Positions 10,390 through 19,500 of a DNA stretch of 32,586 bases are shown here, in pieces (the first letter of the stretch is position 1; each line of letters opens with the position of its first letter). The notes below the pieces were generated by a model, which was not told where the DNA came from, made no database searches, and saw only the letters and a program-made list of their open reading frames with translations. The position numbers and the translations under genes were made by a program. Source of the DNA: Pinguiococcus pyrenoidosus (taxonomy: Eukaryota; Sar; Pinguiophyceae; Pinguiochrysidales; Pinguiochrysidaceae); contig JAAMXY010000603.1 in the NCBI GenBank assembly GCA_019677205.1, forward strand, positions 1-32,586. Reading direction: 5' to 3'.

Positions 10390-13300
10390 ATGTCGCCCTC
10401 CTTGGCCATGTGGGGGCGACGCTGCTCCATCCGAGAGTTGGTCATGGTGTTCCTGGCCGGGGCGGCGGTGTTGAATCTGCTGCTTCTGCCGCTCACGAGT
10501 CGCACAGGCATTTCGCTCGAGAGTCACCATTTCCAACCGTCGCACCACAGGCGCGTGGACATTGGCCAGCCACCGATCGGCAGCACCGAGCCACGGGGGA
10601 GAGGCGCAGAAGCCGTCCAGCTGTCGGCGTTGCAAGAAAAGCAAGCGAACGTAGCGGAAGTTGTAGAAGAAGCCGAGAGAGCAGGAGTAGCAGAAGATCG
10701 AGGTAGAGAAGAAGACCAAGGTAGACAGGAAGACGAGTCGGCGGAAAGCTTGGCGCCTGGGAGTCCGGATCTTGTGGAGAGTCTGCAGATCAGTAGCGAA
10801 CGGCCCCGAGATCTGGCCTTTGATACGTACAGTCGCATCGGCCTGGAGGCGAACGCCACCACCAGGAACCATGTGCTGGCGCGGAAGCTACAGTTGGGCG
10901 GCCCCCCACGGAAGACCGGCAACGCCAGCTATGTGTTCTTGGCACTCAAGGATCTGCCAAAGGAAAGGCCGCTGATTCTGACGTTGTTCGTCGACCGCAT
11001 CAATCCATGGTTCAAGACGAGCACGCGGATCTTGATGTGTCGCATGAACGACCCTCTGGACACGCCGTCTTTCATGCGCAAGGACGCCGTCGACTTCGAA
11101 GAGCCCTGCGTGCTGAGCCGCGAGGACCTGCTGCCTCGCCGCGTGGTGACCTATCTGGAGATTCCGTCCCACTTCGTGCATGACGGCTATGTGAGCGTGA
11201 TGCTGTTTTTGCTGGAGAAGGAGATGGTGCGCGCGTGGAACGAGCGGGAACTGGGCCAATTCCGAGACGGCTACTTGAACCCCAACCACATGGAGTACAT
11301 GCTCATCTACAGCCGTGAGTCGCCCATGGACTACTTCCGCCCCAGTCTCAGCATCGGCGAGGATCTCACCAAAGCCAGATTCATGCCCCGCATTCGGCCG
11401 AGCAAACCGGCGCCGCCAAAGAAGGATCGGCTGCTGCTCGTCATCGCGGTGAATGACGACGTGGGAGGGGCGCTCATCACCTTGGATACCATCACGCAGG
11501 GCGCCGCGGACTGCGACGTGCTGCTGGTGGACGGCCAGCTCGCGAAACACACGCAGAAGATGCGGGACGTGTTTCGCAGGCTCGGCTACAAGTTCTTGGA
11601 GCATGGCGGAGATCGGGACGTCACCGCCAGCTGGCGCACCGGTTATGACTGGGCGCAGCAGCAGGACCGCTACTCCCAGATCGTGTTTGCGATGAGTGGC
11701 GTCATGGTGCCCGACGGTGCTCTCGCCGGCCTTCGGGCAGCTTTGCGGGCCTATCCGCTGGTGTTGCCAATGACCAGCGGCGTCGAGAGGGAGGACGAAC
11801 CGCTGCAGCGCGTGGAGAACGTGTGCCACCTGCCGCGGCTCATGAACGAGCACATCGACAGACCCTTCGTGTACCAGCGCATTCAGCGCGCCCTTCCCGT
11901 CATGTGCGGCACAGCGGCGGCGGTGGTGTTCCCATCCGCAGGAGAGGCTGTTGGCCCCGTCTGGGCGCTGCGAGCCGAAGACGCCAAGAACTGGGAGGTG
12001 TTCAGCACGGCGGCGGAGAAGTCCACCTTGGCTCCCGTCCACACCTTCGACCCCGTGGGCGTGGCGCTGGCAGAGGTGCCCATCCGACCGGCGGTCACGA
12101 GAGAAGCCTTTGTGTACCAGCTGCGCCACAAGGACTTCCGCGAAGAGACGGCCACGCCGCTGTCCCTGGCGCATGGCGACGACATCTCCTGGCTGCACCT
12201 GCTGCTCGAGAAGAGCCCCTTCGTCCGCGACGAGATGTCGCGCCTGGGCAACCTGAGAGGCCTCACGGCTGCCCTCGTGTCCGACGCGACCAGCGAGGCG
12301 CCATCGCTCTGTGCATCCCCGCGCTTCGCGCAGCTTCTGAGATCGCAGTTCCAGTGGCACGTGAGAGAGCTGCGCGGCGGGAATGGCAGAGGCATCGACT
12401 TCCTGCTGTCCTGCGCCCCGGGTTTCGACATCCGAGGCCTTTACGGCGCGAAGCCGAGCCTCATCTCCGTCGGCCTCTTCCCGTCGTTCCGCGGATCGAA
12501 GCGCTGGCGAGAGATTCCGTGGATGGGCGCGTACCACGTCATCTTCACGTCGCATGGGAGGGCCGCCGGGTTGTCGCAGCCCCTGCAGAATCAATGCTCT
12601 CGCCACTGCGCAGATGCGGAAGGTACGGTGCAGGAGACCGCCGTGCCCGTCGAGAAGCTCCCTGAAGCGCTGGCCGACTTCGACACTGCCGTCCCTCAGA
12701 GTGGGGCCGTGGCGGAGGGGCTGGAATCGGTCAGCCATGCGATGGAGCGCTTGGGCCTTCTCGCGATGGCCAAGGTGTTCAACAACGACGCCTGCTATCC
12801 GGTCGAGAAGCCCATCCAAATCTGCGTGGTCGTGCGCACTTACGTGCGTCAGCTGCATACGCTGGAAGGCTTCTTGGAGGCGCTGCTGGCGCAGCGGAAC
12901 GCAGATGTGAACATCCGTGCCTTCATGCTCAACACCGACACGCGGAGAGACAAGCGGCCATTGGAGGTAGACGGCGTCCTCCAGAACCTGGAGGCGAAGA
13001 TAAACGAGAAGGTCGGGTACTGCGCAGCCCGGGCGCTGAGCCCACCCTTCCGAGCGGATAGAGCAACGTACGGCTACGACGTCACGGACTGGGCTTTGGA
13101 AGCCCTGCTCAGCAGTGGTGGCTGCTCTCATTTCATGTTCACCAATGGAGACAACGTGTACTCTCCGCAGTTGATAGAGAAGGTTCAGCCCCACATCGTG
13201 GAGAAAGACCTGGTGGCGTGGGACTTCAAGACGCATCACTACCGCCAAGAATCGCAGGTGATCACGGTCGCCTTGCAATACTCCTACATTGACCTCGGCG

Positions 13301-13488
13301 CCTTCATCGTCAGCGCCGAGGCAATCCGCGAGAACAACGCCCTGTTCCTGCCCGAGGGAATCTTCTCCTACGACGTCTACGCCGCCGACTGGCATTTCAT
13401 CAAGATCATGGCCGACCGCTTCGCGGCGCAGAACAGCACCGAAACGAGGACCGTCCTTATCCACGAGCTGCTTCTGGAGCACAAGTGA
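10390..13488 (+). CDS. Large type II membrane protein with glycosyltransferase-like modules
   Basis: A single exon of 1032 aa. The start is the first in-frame ATG, which places a basic N-terminus (WGRRCSIR) before a membrane segment at about residues 16-36 (LVMVFLAGAAVLNLLLLPL), giving a Golgi-type signal anchor. A charged, probably coiled stem follows (residues 70-125, Glu/Arg-rich). The lumenal part holds a beta-rich module (about 150-320), a first GT-A-like fold starting at LLLVIAVNDD (348) with MSGVMVPDG near 435, a middle segment, and a C-terminal GT-A-like fold starting at KPIQICVVVRTY (807). The C-terminal fold has NGDN (919-922) where a DxD-type metal site would be, followed by YIDLGAFIVSAEAI. 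Potential N-glycosylation sites are present (NAT, NAS, NST). I infer a Golgi glycosyltransferase or a relative; donor and acceptor are unknown. Confidence 0.72.
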   Translation: MSPSLAMWGRRCSIRELVMVFLAGAAVLNLLLLPLTSRTGISLESHHFQPSHHRRVDIGQPPIGSTEPRGRGAEAVQLSALQEKQANVAEVVEEAERAGVAEDRGREEDQGRQEDESAESLAPGSPDLVESLQISSERPRDLAFDTYSRIGLEANATTRNHVLARKLQLGGPPRKTGNASYVFLALKDLPKERPLILTLFVDRINPWFKTSTRILMCRMNDPLDTPSFMRKDAVDFEEPCVLSREDLLPRRVVTYLEIPSHFVHDGYVSVMLFLLEKEMVRAWNERELGQFRDGYLNPNHMEYMLIYSRESPMDYFRPSLSIGEDLTKARFMPRIRPSKPAPPKKDRLLLVIAVNDDVGGALITLDTITQGAADCDVLLVDGQLAKHTQKMRDVFRRLGYKFLEHGGDRDVTASWRTGYDWAQQQDRYSQIVFAMSGVMVPDGALAGLRAALRAYPLVLPMTSGVEREDEPLQRVENVCHLPRLMNEHIDRPFVYQRIQRALPVMCGTAAAVVFPSAGEAVGPVWALRAEDAKNWEVFSTAAEKSTLAPVHTFDPVGVALAEVPIRPAVTREAFVYQLRHKDFREETATPLSLAHGDDISWLHLLLEKSPFVRDEMSRLGNLRGLTAALVSDATSEAPSLCASPRFAQLLRSQFQWHVRELRGGNGRGIDFLLSCAPGFDIRGLYGAKPSLISVGLFPSFRGSKRWREIPWMGAYHVIFTSHGRAAGLSQPLQNQCSRHCADAEGTVQETAVPVEKLPEALADFDTAVPQSGAVAEGLESVSHAMERLGLLAMAKVFNNDACYPVEKPIQICVVVRTYVRQLHTLEGFLEALLAQRNADVNIRAFMLNTDTRRDKRPLEVDGVLQNLEAKINEKVGYCAARALSPPFRADRATYGYDVTDWALEALLSSGGCSHFMFTNGDNVYSPQLIEKVQPHIVEKDLVAWDFKTHHYRQESQVITVALQYSYIDLGAFIVSAEAIRENNALFLPEGIFSYDVYAADWHFIKIMADRFAAQNSTETRTVLIHELLLEHK

Positions 13489-13490
13489 GA

Positions 13491-13546
13491 TAGATTCCAG
13501 GACATCGATTCCAGGACATAGATTTCGGGACATAGATTCCAGGACA
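13491..13546 (+). repeat. Four tandem copies of a 14-bp unit
   Basis: Immediately after the stop codon at 13486-13488, the unit TAGATTCCAGGACA occurs at 13491, 13505, 13519 and 13533 in exact 14-base register. Copies 2 and 3 have small changes (TCGATTCCAGGACA, TAGATTTCGGGACA). It sits in the 3' UTR of the membrane-protein gene. Origin and function are unknown. Confidence 0.85.
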
Positions 13547-13807
13547 TAGCGCGATTTCGCGATCCCATGTGAAGGCCGAGCACAGATGTGGCGCGTAATA
13601 GTAGAGCAGTGAAGAAGTAGACAAGCACCAAAGCAGACAAGCCCCAAAGCCGAAAGGTTAAAAAGTACGAAAGTACGAAAGTATCATAAGAGAAAGGCAG
13701 ATCAGGCAGACACGCAGAAGAAGAAGAAGAAGAAGAAGAAGAAGGAAGTCTGATTGACATATGCTACTGGTACTATCCGATTCGGCGGAGACGAGCTCCG
13801 ATGCTTT
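13547..13807. other. Intergenic between convergent genes, with simple repeats
   Basis: Shared 3' flank. It contains a short GAAAGTAC iteration near 13668-13687 and an (AAG)n microsatellite at 13716-13745. No coding potential is seen on either strand beyond low-complexity frames. Confidence 0.5.
13716..13745 (+). repeat. (AAG)n microsatellite
   Basis: About ten uninterrupted AAG units, just beyond the 3' end of the aminopeptidase gene on the opposite strand. Read on the minus strand it is a (CTT)n tract. Confidence 0.9.
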
Positions 13808-15778
13808 TTACAGCGCCTCGCAGGCAACACGGAGCCACTCCCGGTCGGTCCTGTCCAGCAGCGGAGACACTCTTTGGAAAATCTGGGCATGGTAGGTGTT
13901 GAGCCACTCGACTTCCGTCGGACTGAGCATCTCCTTGACGATAAGTGCCTTGCAGATCGGCACTTGAGTTAGCTTCCGGAAGCGCAAGAATTTCTTCCCC
14001 GTGGCCTTGCTCTCCAACCCCTCAGCCTGCTCCACGACGAGCAAGTTCTCCGTCCGAATTCCAAACATGGAGGGCGCGTAGAAGCCGGGCTCGTTGCTCA
14101 AAATCATGCCCGGTAGCAAGGCTTGCTTGTTCACAAATCGCGGAGAGATGCTCTGCGGTCCTTCGTGCACGTTCAGAGCTGCGCCCACGCCGTGGCCAGT
14201 TCCGTGCGCATAGTCCTGGCCCGCCCGCCAGAGCTCCTCTCGAGCGAGAATATCCAGCACCGCACCGGGCGTTCCCTCCGGGAAGACGCTCCGGTCGAGC
14301 CGAATGTTCCCCTGCAGGACGCGGGTGAAGGTCTGGCGGACTTCCAGTGGCACCAGGTCCTCCGCGTCCCGGCCAAAGACCATGGTCCTCGTGCAGTCTG
14401 TGGTGCCGTCCCGGTACTGCCCTCCCGAGTCTAGTAACAGGATGGTGCCCGGCCCGACGATGCCGCAGTCGGGCCCGTCCGCGCGGTAGTGGATGATGGC
14501 GCCGTTGGGCCCCGCGCCGGCAATGGTAGGGAAGGACGGCTCGATGAACCCGTCCAGCTCCTTGCGGAACTTGCCGGTCAGCATCTCGTCGACTTCCACT
14601 TCCGTCACCGTGCGACCCTCGTCTGAGATGGTGCGCTCCATCCAGGACATGAAACGGATCAGCGCCGCCGCGTCTCTCTCGTGCGCGGCGCGCATCCCGT
14701 TCAGCTCGGCCTCGTTCTTAATGGCTTTCGCGAGGGTCACGGGGTTCATGCCCCGGACGCGGTTCTCTTCGTCCACCGCCATGGCCGCGGCATAGTTGGT
14801 CCGCTCCTCGTCGATCCACACCTTGTGGCCCACCTGGCTGAGGCTCTGCAGGTACGGAATGAAGTTCTGGTACGGGCGGATCTCGACCTTGTGCGCCGCC
14901 AGTTCCGCGCGGACGTCGTCGGGGATCTTCGCCTCGCTCATGAAGAGAATGGCCGTGTCCATCGTGACGATGGCGTAGCTGAGCGCGACCGGATTGAACT
15001 CGACGTCGCTGCCGCGAATGTTGTAGAGCCACGCGACGTCATCCAGCATGGCGACCACGAGGGCATCGGCGCCCTTGTCCTGCATCGCCTCGCGCATCTC
15101 GGCGACTTTGTCACTGGTGGTCTTGCCCGCCACCTCCATGGGATGCAAGCGAATGGGCGCAAGCGGCTGGCCCGGGCGGGGGAGGGCCGATCCCTCCCAG
15201 GCCATGTCGACGGGGTTCTCCATGCCGAACAGCGGCACGAGCTCGTGATCCCTCGCGGCCAGATCCTTCGCCAGCGCCTGCGCGAAGCTCGCGGAGTGCA
15301 CAAAAGGGTCGATACCCACGCGAATCGGAGCGTCGCTGCCCAGAGTGTTGACCAGCCAGTCACTCATCTTGGGCACATCTCGGAGGCCCTGCTTCATGAG
15401 GCTCCAGCTGCCATCCAGCTCGGTCTCCGCCTGCTGATGATACCGCCCATCCGTCCACAGCAGCGCGTTCTCCTTGGTCAGCAGCGCCGTGCCCGCAGAG
15501 CCAGTGAAGCCGCTGATGAACTGCCGCCGGGCGAAGCACCTGGGCGGATACTCGCTGAGATGCGGATCATCCGTGGGCACGACGAAGGCATCCAAGTCCT
15601 GCTCCTGAAGGAAGTGCCGCACGGACGCCACTGGACTTCCCACATCGGTGGCCCCCGCCCGAGTCGCGAGAAGTCTGGCAGCGCCCTGGCCCCAAGCCGG
15701 AGAGCGCGTGCGGAACAGTCTGCTGGCCGCGAAGGAGCTGAGAGGAAGCAGCATCCGAAGGAGAAAAGCGAGCAGCAT
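13808..15778 (-). CDS. XPNPEP: Xaa-Pro aminopeptidase P (M24 family)
   Basis: Removes the N-terminal residue from peptides with Pro in position 2. A single exon of 656 aa. Order: an N-terminal leader, two creatinase-like N domains (FVVPTDDPHLSEY near 70-82; SGFTGSAGTA), then the pita-bread metallopeptidase domain. The metal ligands are all visible: Asp450 and Asp461 in LLLDSGGQYRDGTTD, His529 in HGTGHGVG, Glu563 in SNEPGFY and Glu577 in GIRTEN. Length matches the family (about 620) plus a leader. The first 15 residues are hydrophobic (MLLAFLLRMLLPLSS), followed by FAASRLFRTRS and an Arg/Ala-rich stretch without acidic residues up to about residue 40. That fits a signal peptide plus a transit peptide with Phe at +1, or a mitochondrial presequence. 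The enzyme is certain; its location is inferred. Confidence 0.95.
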   Translation of the reverse strand: MLLAFLLRMLLPLSSFAASRLFRTRSPAWGQGAARLLATRAGATDVGSPVASVRHFLQEQDLDAFVVPTDDPHLSEYPPRCFARRQFISGFTGSAGTALLTKENALLWTDGRYHQQAETELDGSWSLMKQGLRDVPKMSDWLVNTLGSDAPIRVGIDPFVHSASFAQALAKDLAARDHELVPLFGMENPVDMAWEGSALPRPGQPLAPIRLHPMEVAGKTTSDKVAEMREAMQDKGADALVVAMLDDVAWLYNIRGSDVEFNPVALSYAIVTMDTAILFMSEAKIPDDVRAELAAHKVEIRPYQNFIPYLQSLSQVGHKVWIDEERTNYAAAMAVDEENRVRGMNPVTLAKAIKNEAELNGMRAAHERDAAALIRFMSWMERTISDEGRTVTEVEVDEMLTGKFRKELDGFIEPSFPTIAGAGPNGAIIHYRADGPDCGIVGPGTILLLDSGGQYRDGTTDCTRTMVFGRDAEDLVPLEVRQTFTRVLQGNIRLDRSVFPEGTPGAVLDILAREELWRAGQDYAHGTGHGVGAALNVHEGPQSISPRFVNKQALLPGMILSNEPGFYAPSMFGIRTENLLVVEQAEGLESKATGKKFLRFRKLTQVPICKALIVKEMLSPTEVEWLNTYHAQIFQRVSPLLDRTDREWLRVACEAL

Positions 15779-16516
15779 CGCGTCCAGACTGCGACGCCTC
15801 GACTCTGCTGCTGCCCAGCGAGCAGCTCACAAGCCCTGTCACCGACAGGCACGCGAGAAGACAGTGGCTTCAGGGGAGTGGGGGGGGACGCCAGGCTTGA
15901 CGCCGTATTGAACAGGCCCACGTGGTGACAGTCAAGACGCCATTCTTCATATTCGACATCGGAAATTCGCAGCGGAAGCCCGAAACAGTACCTAGGTATC
16001 TTCAGAAAGTTGACAGGAGTACATTAGTACCTCAAAAAAACAAAAGAAGAGAAGGGCGAAGCTTCGAAGACGAAAAGACGAAAAGCTGCCTTCTCAATTC
16101 CCGAGTCGGATGAATTCTGGACCTCAGGATGTTGCCATTCCTTGACTTTCGCAACTTTTTGATGAAGTTGACCGACACGAAAAAGCGAATCTCGCTTACC
16201 ATGGCATAGGATGCAGTGAACGAGGTTAAGCGTCCGAAGCCATAGGATACGGCGATTCCGAGCACTTTTAGTTTGTGCCGAAACCTCGACGATTTTCACG
16301 CGTCGCGCGCCGAACAGAGCTTCACCAGTGACGCTCCCATCCGCTAGGAAAGGTTGCGTTGCCTGCGCGCCTTCGACTGCGGCCAAGTGGAGCGTAAGGA
16401 GCGGCCACGGGAATCGATTGGGCACCGCTTTGCGCTCTTTGAATCCGCCTGCCGCTCGTTCGGCCTCGTAGATACGCCAGCTGGACCTGCTTGCCACGGT
16501 CTATGGCGAGTTGACG
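15779..16516. other. Divergent promoter region
   Basis: Lies between the starts of the aminopeptidase (minus) and the NCoR-like gene (plus). Bases 15930-16330 are less GC-rich than the neighbouring genes, with A-rich runs near 16033-16085. No coding exon or paired splice signal is evident. A four-codon upstream ORF (ATG 16503, stop 16512-16514) ends two bases before the ATG used for the NCoR-like protein. Confidence 0.4.
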
Positions 16517-19500
16517 ATGCGACGCTCTCGAGACTCGGACGATGAAGAGGGCGAGATCCCGGAGACGCAGTCTGCTCCGGCCTTCACGCCCTACCCGCCA
16601 GCTCGCGGGCCCGAGCAACGAAACGCCCGGAGTCCCACGGCGAGCGCGTCGCAGCCGTATGGAGCCTCGTATGGCCACAAGCATGGCGCACATGGGGGCG
16701 ATGCGGGATCGAAGGCTCACGGAATGCCGCAGAACTCCGGGATGGGCGCCAGACGCCTCAGGAAGGGACCCGCCGGAGACTTCTCACCAACGCCCGTGGC
16801 GACGGGCAACCGACCCATGAGACCAGATGCGGGTGCCTCGGGCGGACCGTTCGATGGAGGCGATGGGCCGCAGGGGAAAGGATATGCCAGTTACGCGCAC
16901 AGGACGACCAGTCCGGGACCCGCGTCGGCCGGCGGGAGCTTTGGGGGCAACTTCGCGCCGACAGGTCCGCCCAGTGGCGGGGGCGGGGGCGGGGGGGGCA
17001 ATCCCTCGTTGTCCAAGCCAGGCATGGGTTTTGGAGAGACGGGAGGTTCCCATGGCAACCTGGGTCCCCACGCGAAGCCGAGAAGAATGCCGCCGCCTCG
17101 CACTGGCTACGGCCAGGCCAGCTCGGGTCACCCAAACTCCTCGGCCCCGGGCGGCCCAAGGGTGCTCTACGGTGCTTACGTGGGGAACGCGCACTCTGCT
17201 GCGAATACCGGTCCCAGCAACGGCCCTGGGGAGCATGGTGGCAGCCGGCGGAGCTACCGACCGTCGCTGCCTGGCTCCGGCACGAGATCCAGGAGGGGCC
17301 CATCTGGCAGGGAGAATCACAGCCCGGCACGCTCTGACGGGCTCCCCCGTTCCGCAGACGAGGGCTATGCACACCATGGCGGAGCGAGGTCCATGCATCC
17401 GCCCAACGGCGGCCACCTGAGTCGCAGTGCCTCCGGCATGTCCGCGACTCCCAGGAGCGGAGAAGGCCGGGAGGACGGCGGCGACGGGGAGGTGCAGGGC
17501 AGCCGCGAGGGCTTCGTGAAGCGAGAAGGAGGGATGTCGTTCGACGGGTATGGCAATAGACAGGCTCCGGGCGCGCGAAGCTCTCCCGGCAACGGCGACG
17601 CTGTGAGCAGTGAAGAAGGATTTGCCCATCGGGATGGGCACGGAAATCGACCCCTCCGAAGCCGGGAAAGCTTTGGCAAGAGAGAGTCCTGCTCCGCCTA
17701 CCACGAGCCCACTTCGGATCCACCCAGCAAGGGATATGCCGCGTATGCCTCGAAGAGGTCAAAGGGAGCAGCTTCGGCACCCCAGCGACATGCGGAGAGC
17801 GGCAGCGTCCACAGTGCCCCTCCTGCGTACCGCCAACCCTCGGACCAGCCTGGGCATTCGAGCAGACCGATGCCGAATTCGCAACGGGACGTGCCGCATG
17901 GTCGATCGCCCGCCGCTGCTGGACACTATCGTCGATCTGGCCCGGAGCAAGCTGTGAGCCCGAATCGGCAAGCTTTTACCGGCTCGGTGCAGGCCGGAGC
18001 GGACATGGCGAGACCGCTGGAGAGGAGGCCGAGCCATAGCCCGGCGCCGGCGTCGGCGCCGGCGCATCGCTCCTACGCGCCGGACTTCTCACCTTCCAAC
18101 AAGCAGGAATCCCCTCCACCGGCTTCGACTTGGCGCCAGTGGCGAGGCCCAGGGCCTCAGAGTTTTGGTCCAGTCTCCCGGGAGGCAGACGCGCAGCCCG
18201 CTGCGCCCGAGCCGTCAACTACCGGGAATCCTAGGCAGTATCTCTTTCAAGCACAAGAGCCGCCGGAGGTCGATCGTGACGCTTACGGCGAAGAGATGCG
18301 GGAAGGGGACAGGGACCGCTTTGGTGCACTTCCTGGTCGAATGCCGGAGGGCAGCAAGGAGGAGTCCCAGTACGGCCCGAGAGGAGCATCGAGGAGGGAC
18401 TCGCGAATTTTCCGGCAGCATAGTGACAGTAGGTTGATGCAGCGTCCCCGGGACGGCGAGGCAAGTGGCGGCCGGGTGGTGTCCTACGCAACCTTTGTTA
18501 GCCGGGCAACTGTTGAGGCAGACCGCTCCCGTGGATACTCTGGCCAGTTCAATCCGAAGCCGATGCTGTCAGGCGCGCGGCTCAAGCGTGTCAAGTCGGA
18601 ATCCTACGGTGGTGGGAAGAGGATGTGGCCATCGAGATCGAATGCGAACTTCACGCAGTTTGCACCACCTCGCGCCGGAGCTGCAGGCGGAAGTGGACCT
18701 GGAACTGGACCTGGAACTGGAACTGGAACTGGAACTGGAACTGGAACTGGAACTGGAACTGCTGGAATTGAAAATGCAATTGGAAGTGGAAGTGGAAGTG
18801 GAAGTGGAAATGGGAACGACACTGACAAGAGGCTGGGGGGCTTCGCCGCATTCGCCAATCGGCATGCTCGCCCACAGCCTGTCCCTTCATCGGCCGGCGT
18901 GGGCCCGGACTCCATGCGCGATGCGCATGCGACGCGATTCAGAGAGCATCTCACACCGAGGGACGCGCGACGAGAAGGCGGCGAAGGCGTCCATCGTCCC
19001 ATCCGTTTCCCAGACCGCGCAGGCGAAGGAGGTCCGCATCCGCGACAGGCATTAAAGGCCCCTAGAAGGCCCGAAGACACCGGAGGGATCCGGGTCAAGG
19101 TTGAGACGACGGACAACCTCAAGGAACCGATCGCGGCGTCAACTAGCGGTGGTGCCGGACACGGGCTGTCGAAGTCGCGCTGGGGACCGCCAACTCGAGC
19201 CACGGCCCCGCTCGCGACGCCGAGAGAAGACTCTGCGCCAGCTCAGCCACCCAAGACTACCAAGGACGCGGCAGGGCGATTCCTTCTGGGCCAGAGGCAG
19301 AAGGCGTCGAGCGCTGGCTTTGGCTTGCCCGCCGCCTCCGTCACTCCGCTGATGCCAGATCCTCTTGAGTCCCGTCTGAACATAAGCCTCGGCTTGGATG
19401 GCCTGGGTCTCGAAACTGGGATGAGCATCGTGGAAGATGCTGCGGCGCACCTCGATGGGGAGGCTAGCGGCGCGGCAGAAGGAAGATCGACGCCTGCGGG

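Noticed and set aside
10888-13647. 919-codon open frame on the minus strand
   Set aside because: Antisense to the membrane-anchored protein. Its translation is His/Arg/Gln/Val-rich with no domain pattern, while the plus frame has a signal anchor and fold-like segments.
14681-15928. 415-codon plus-strand frame
   Set aside because: Antisense to aminopeptidase P, which has all five metal ligands.
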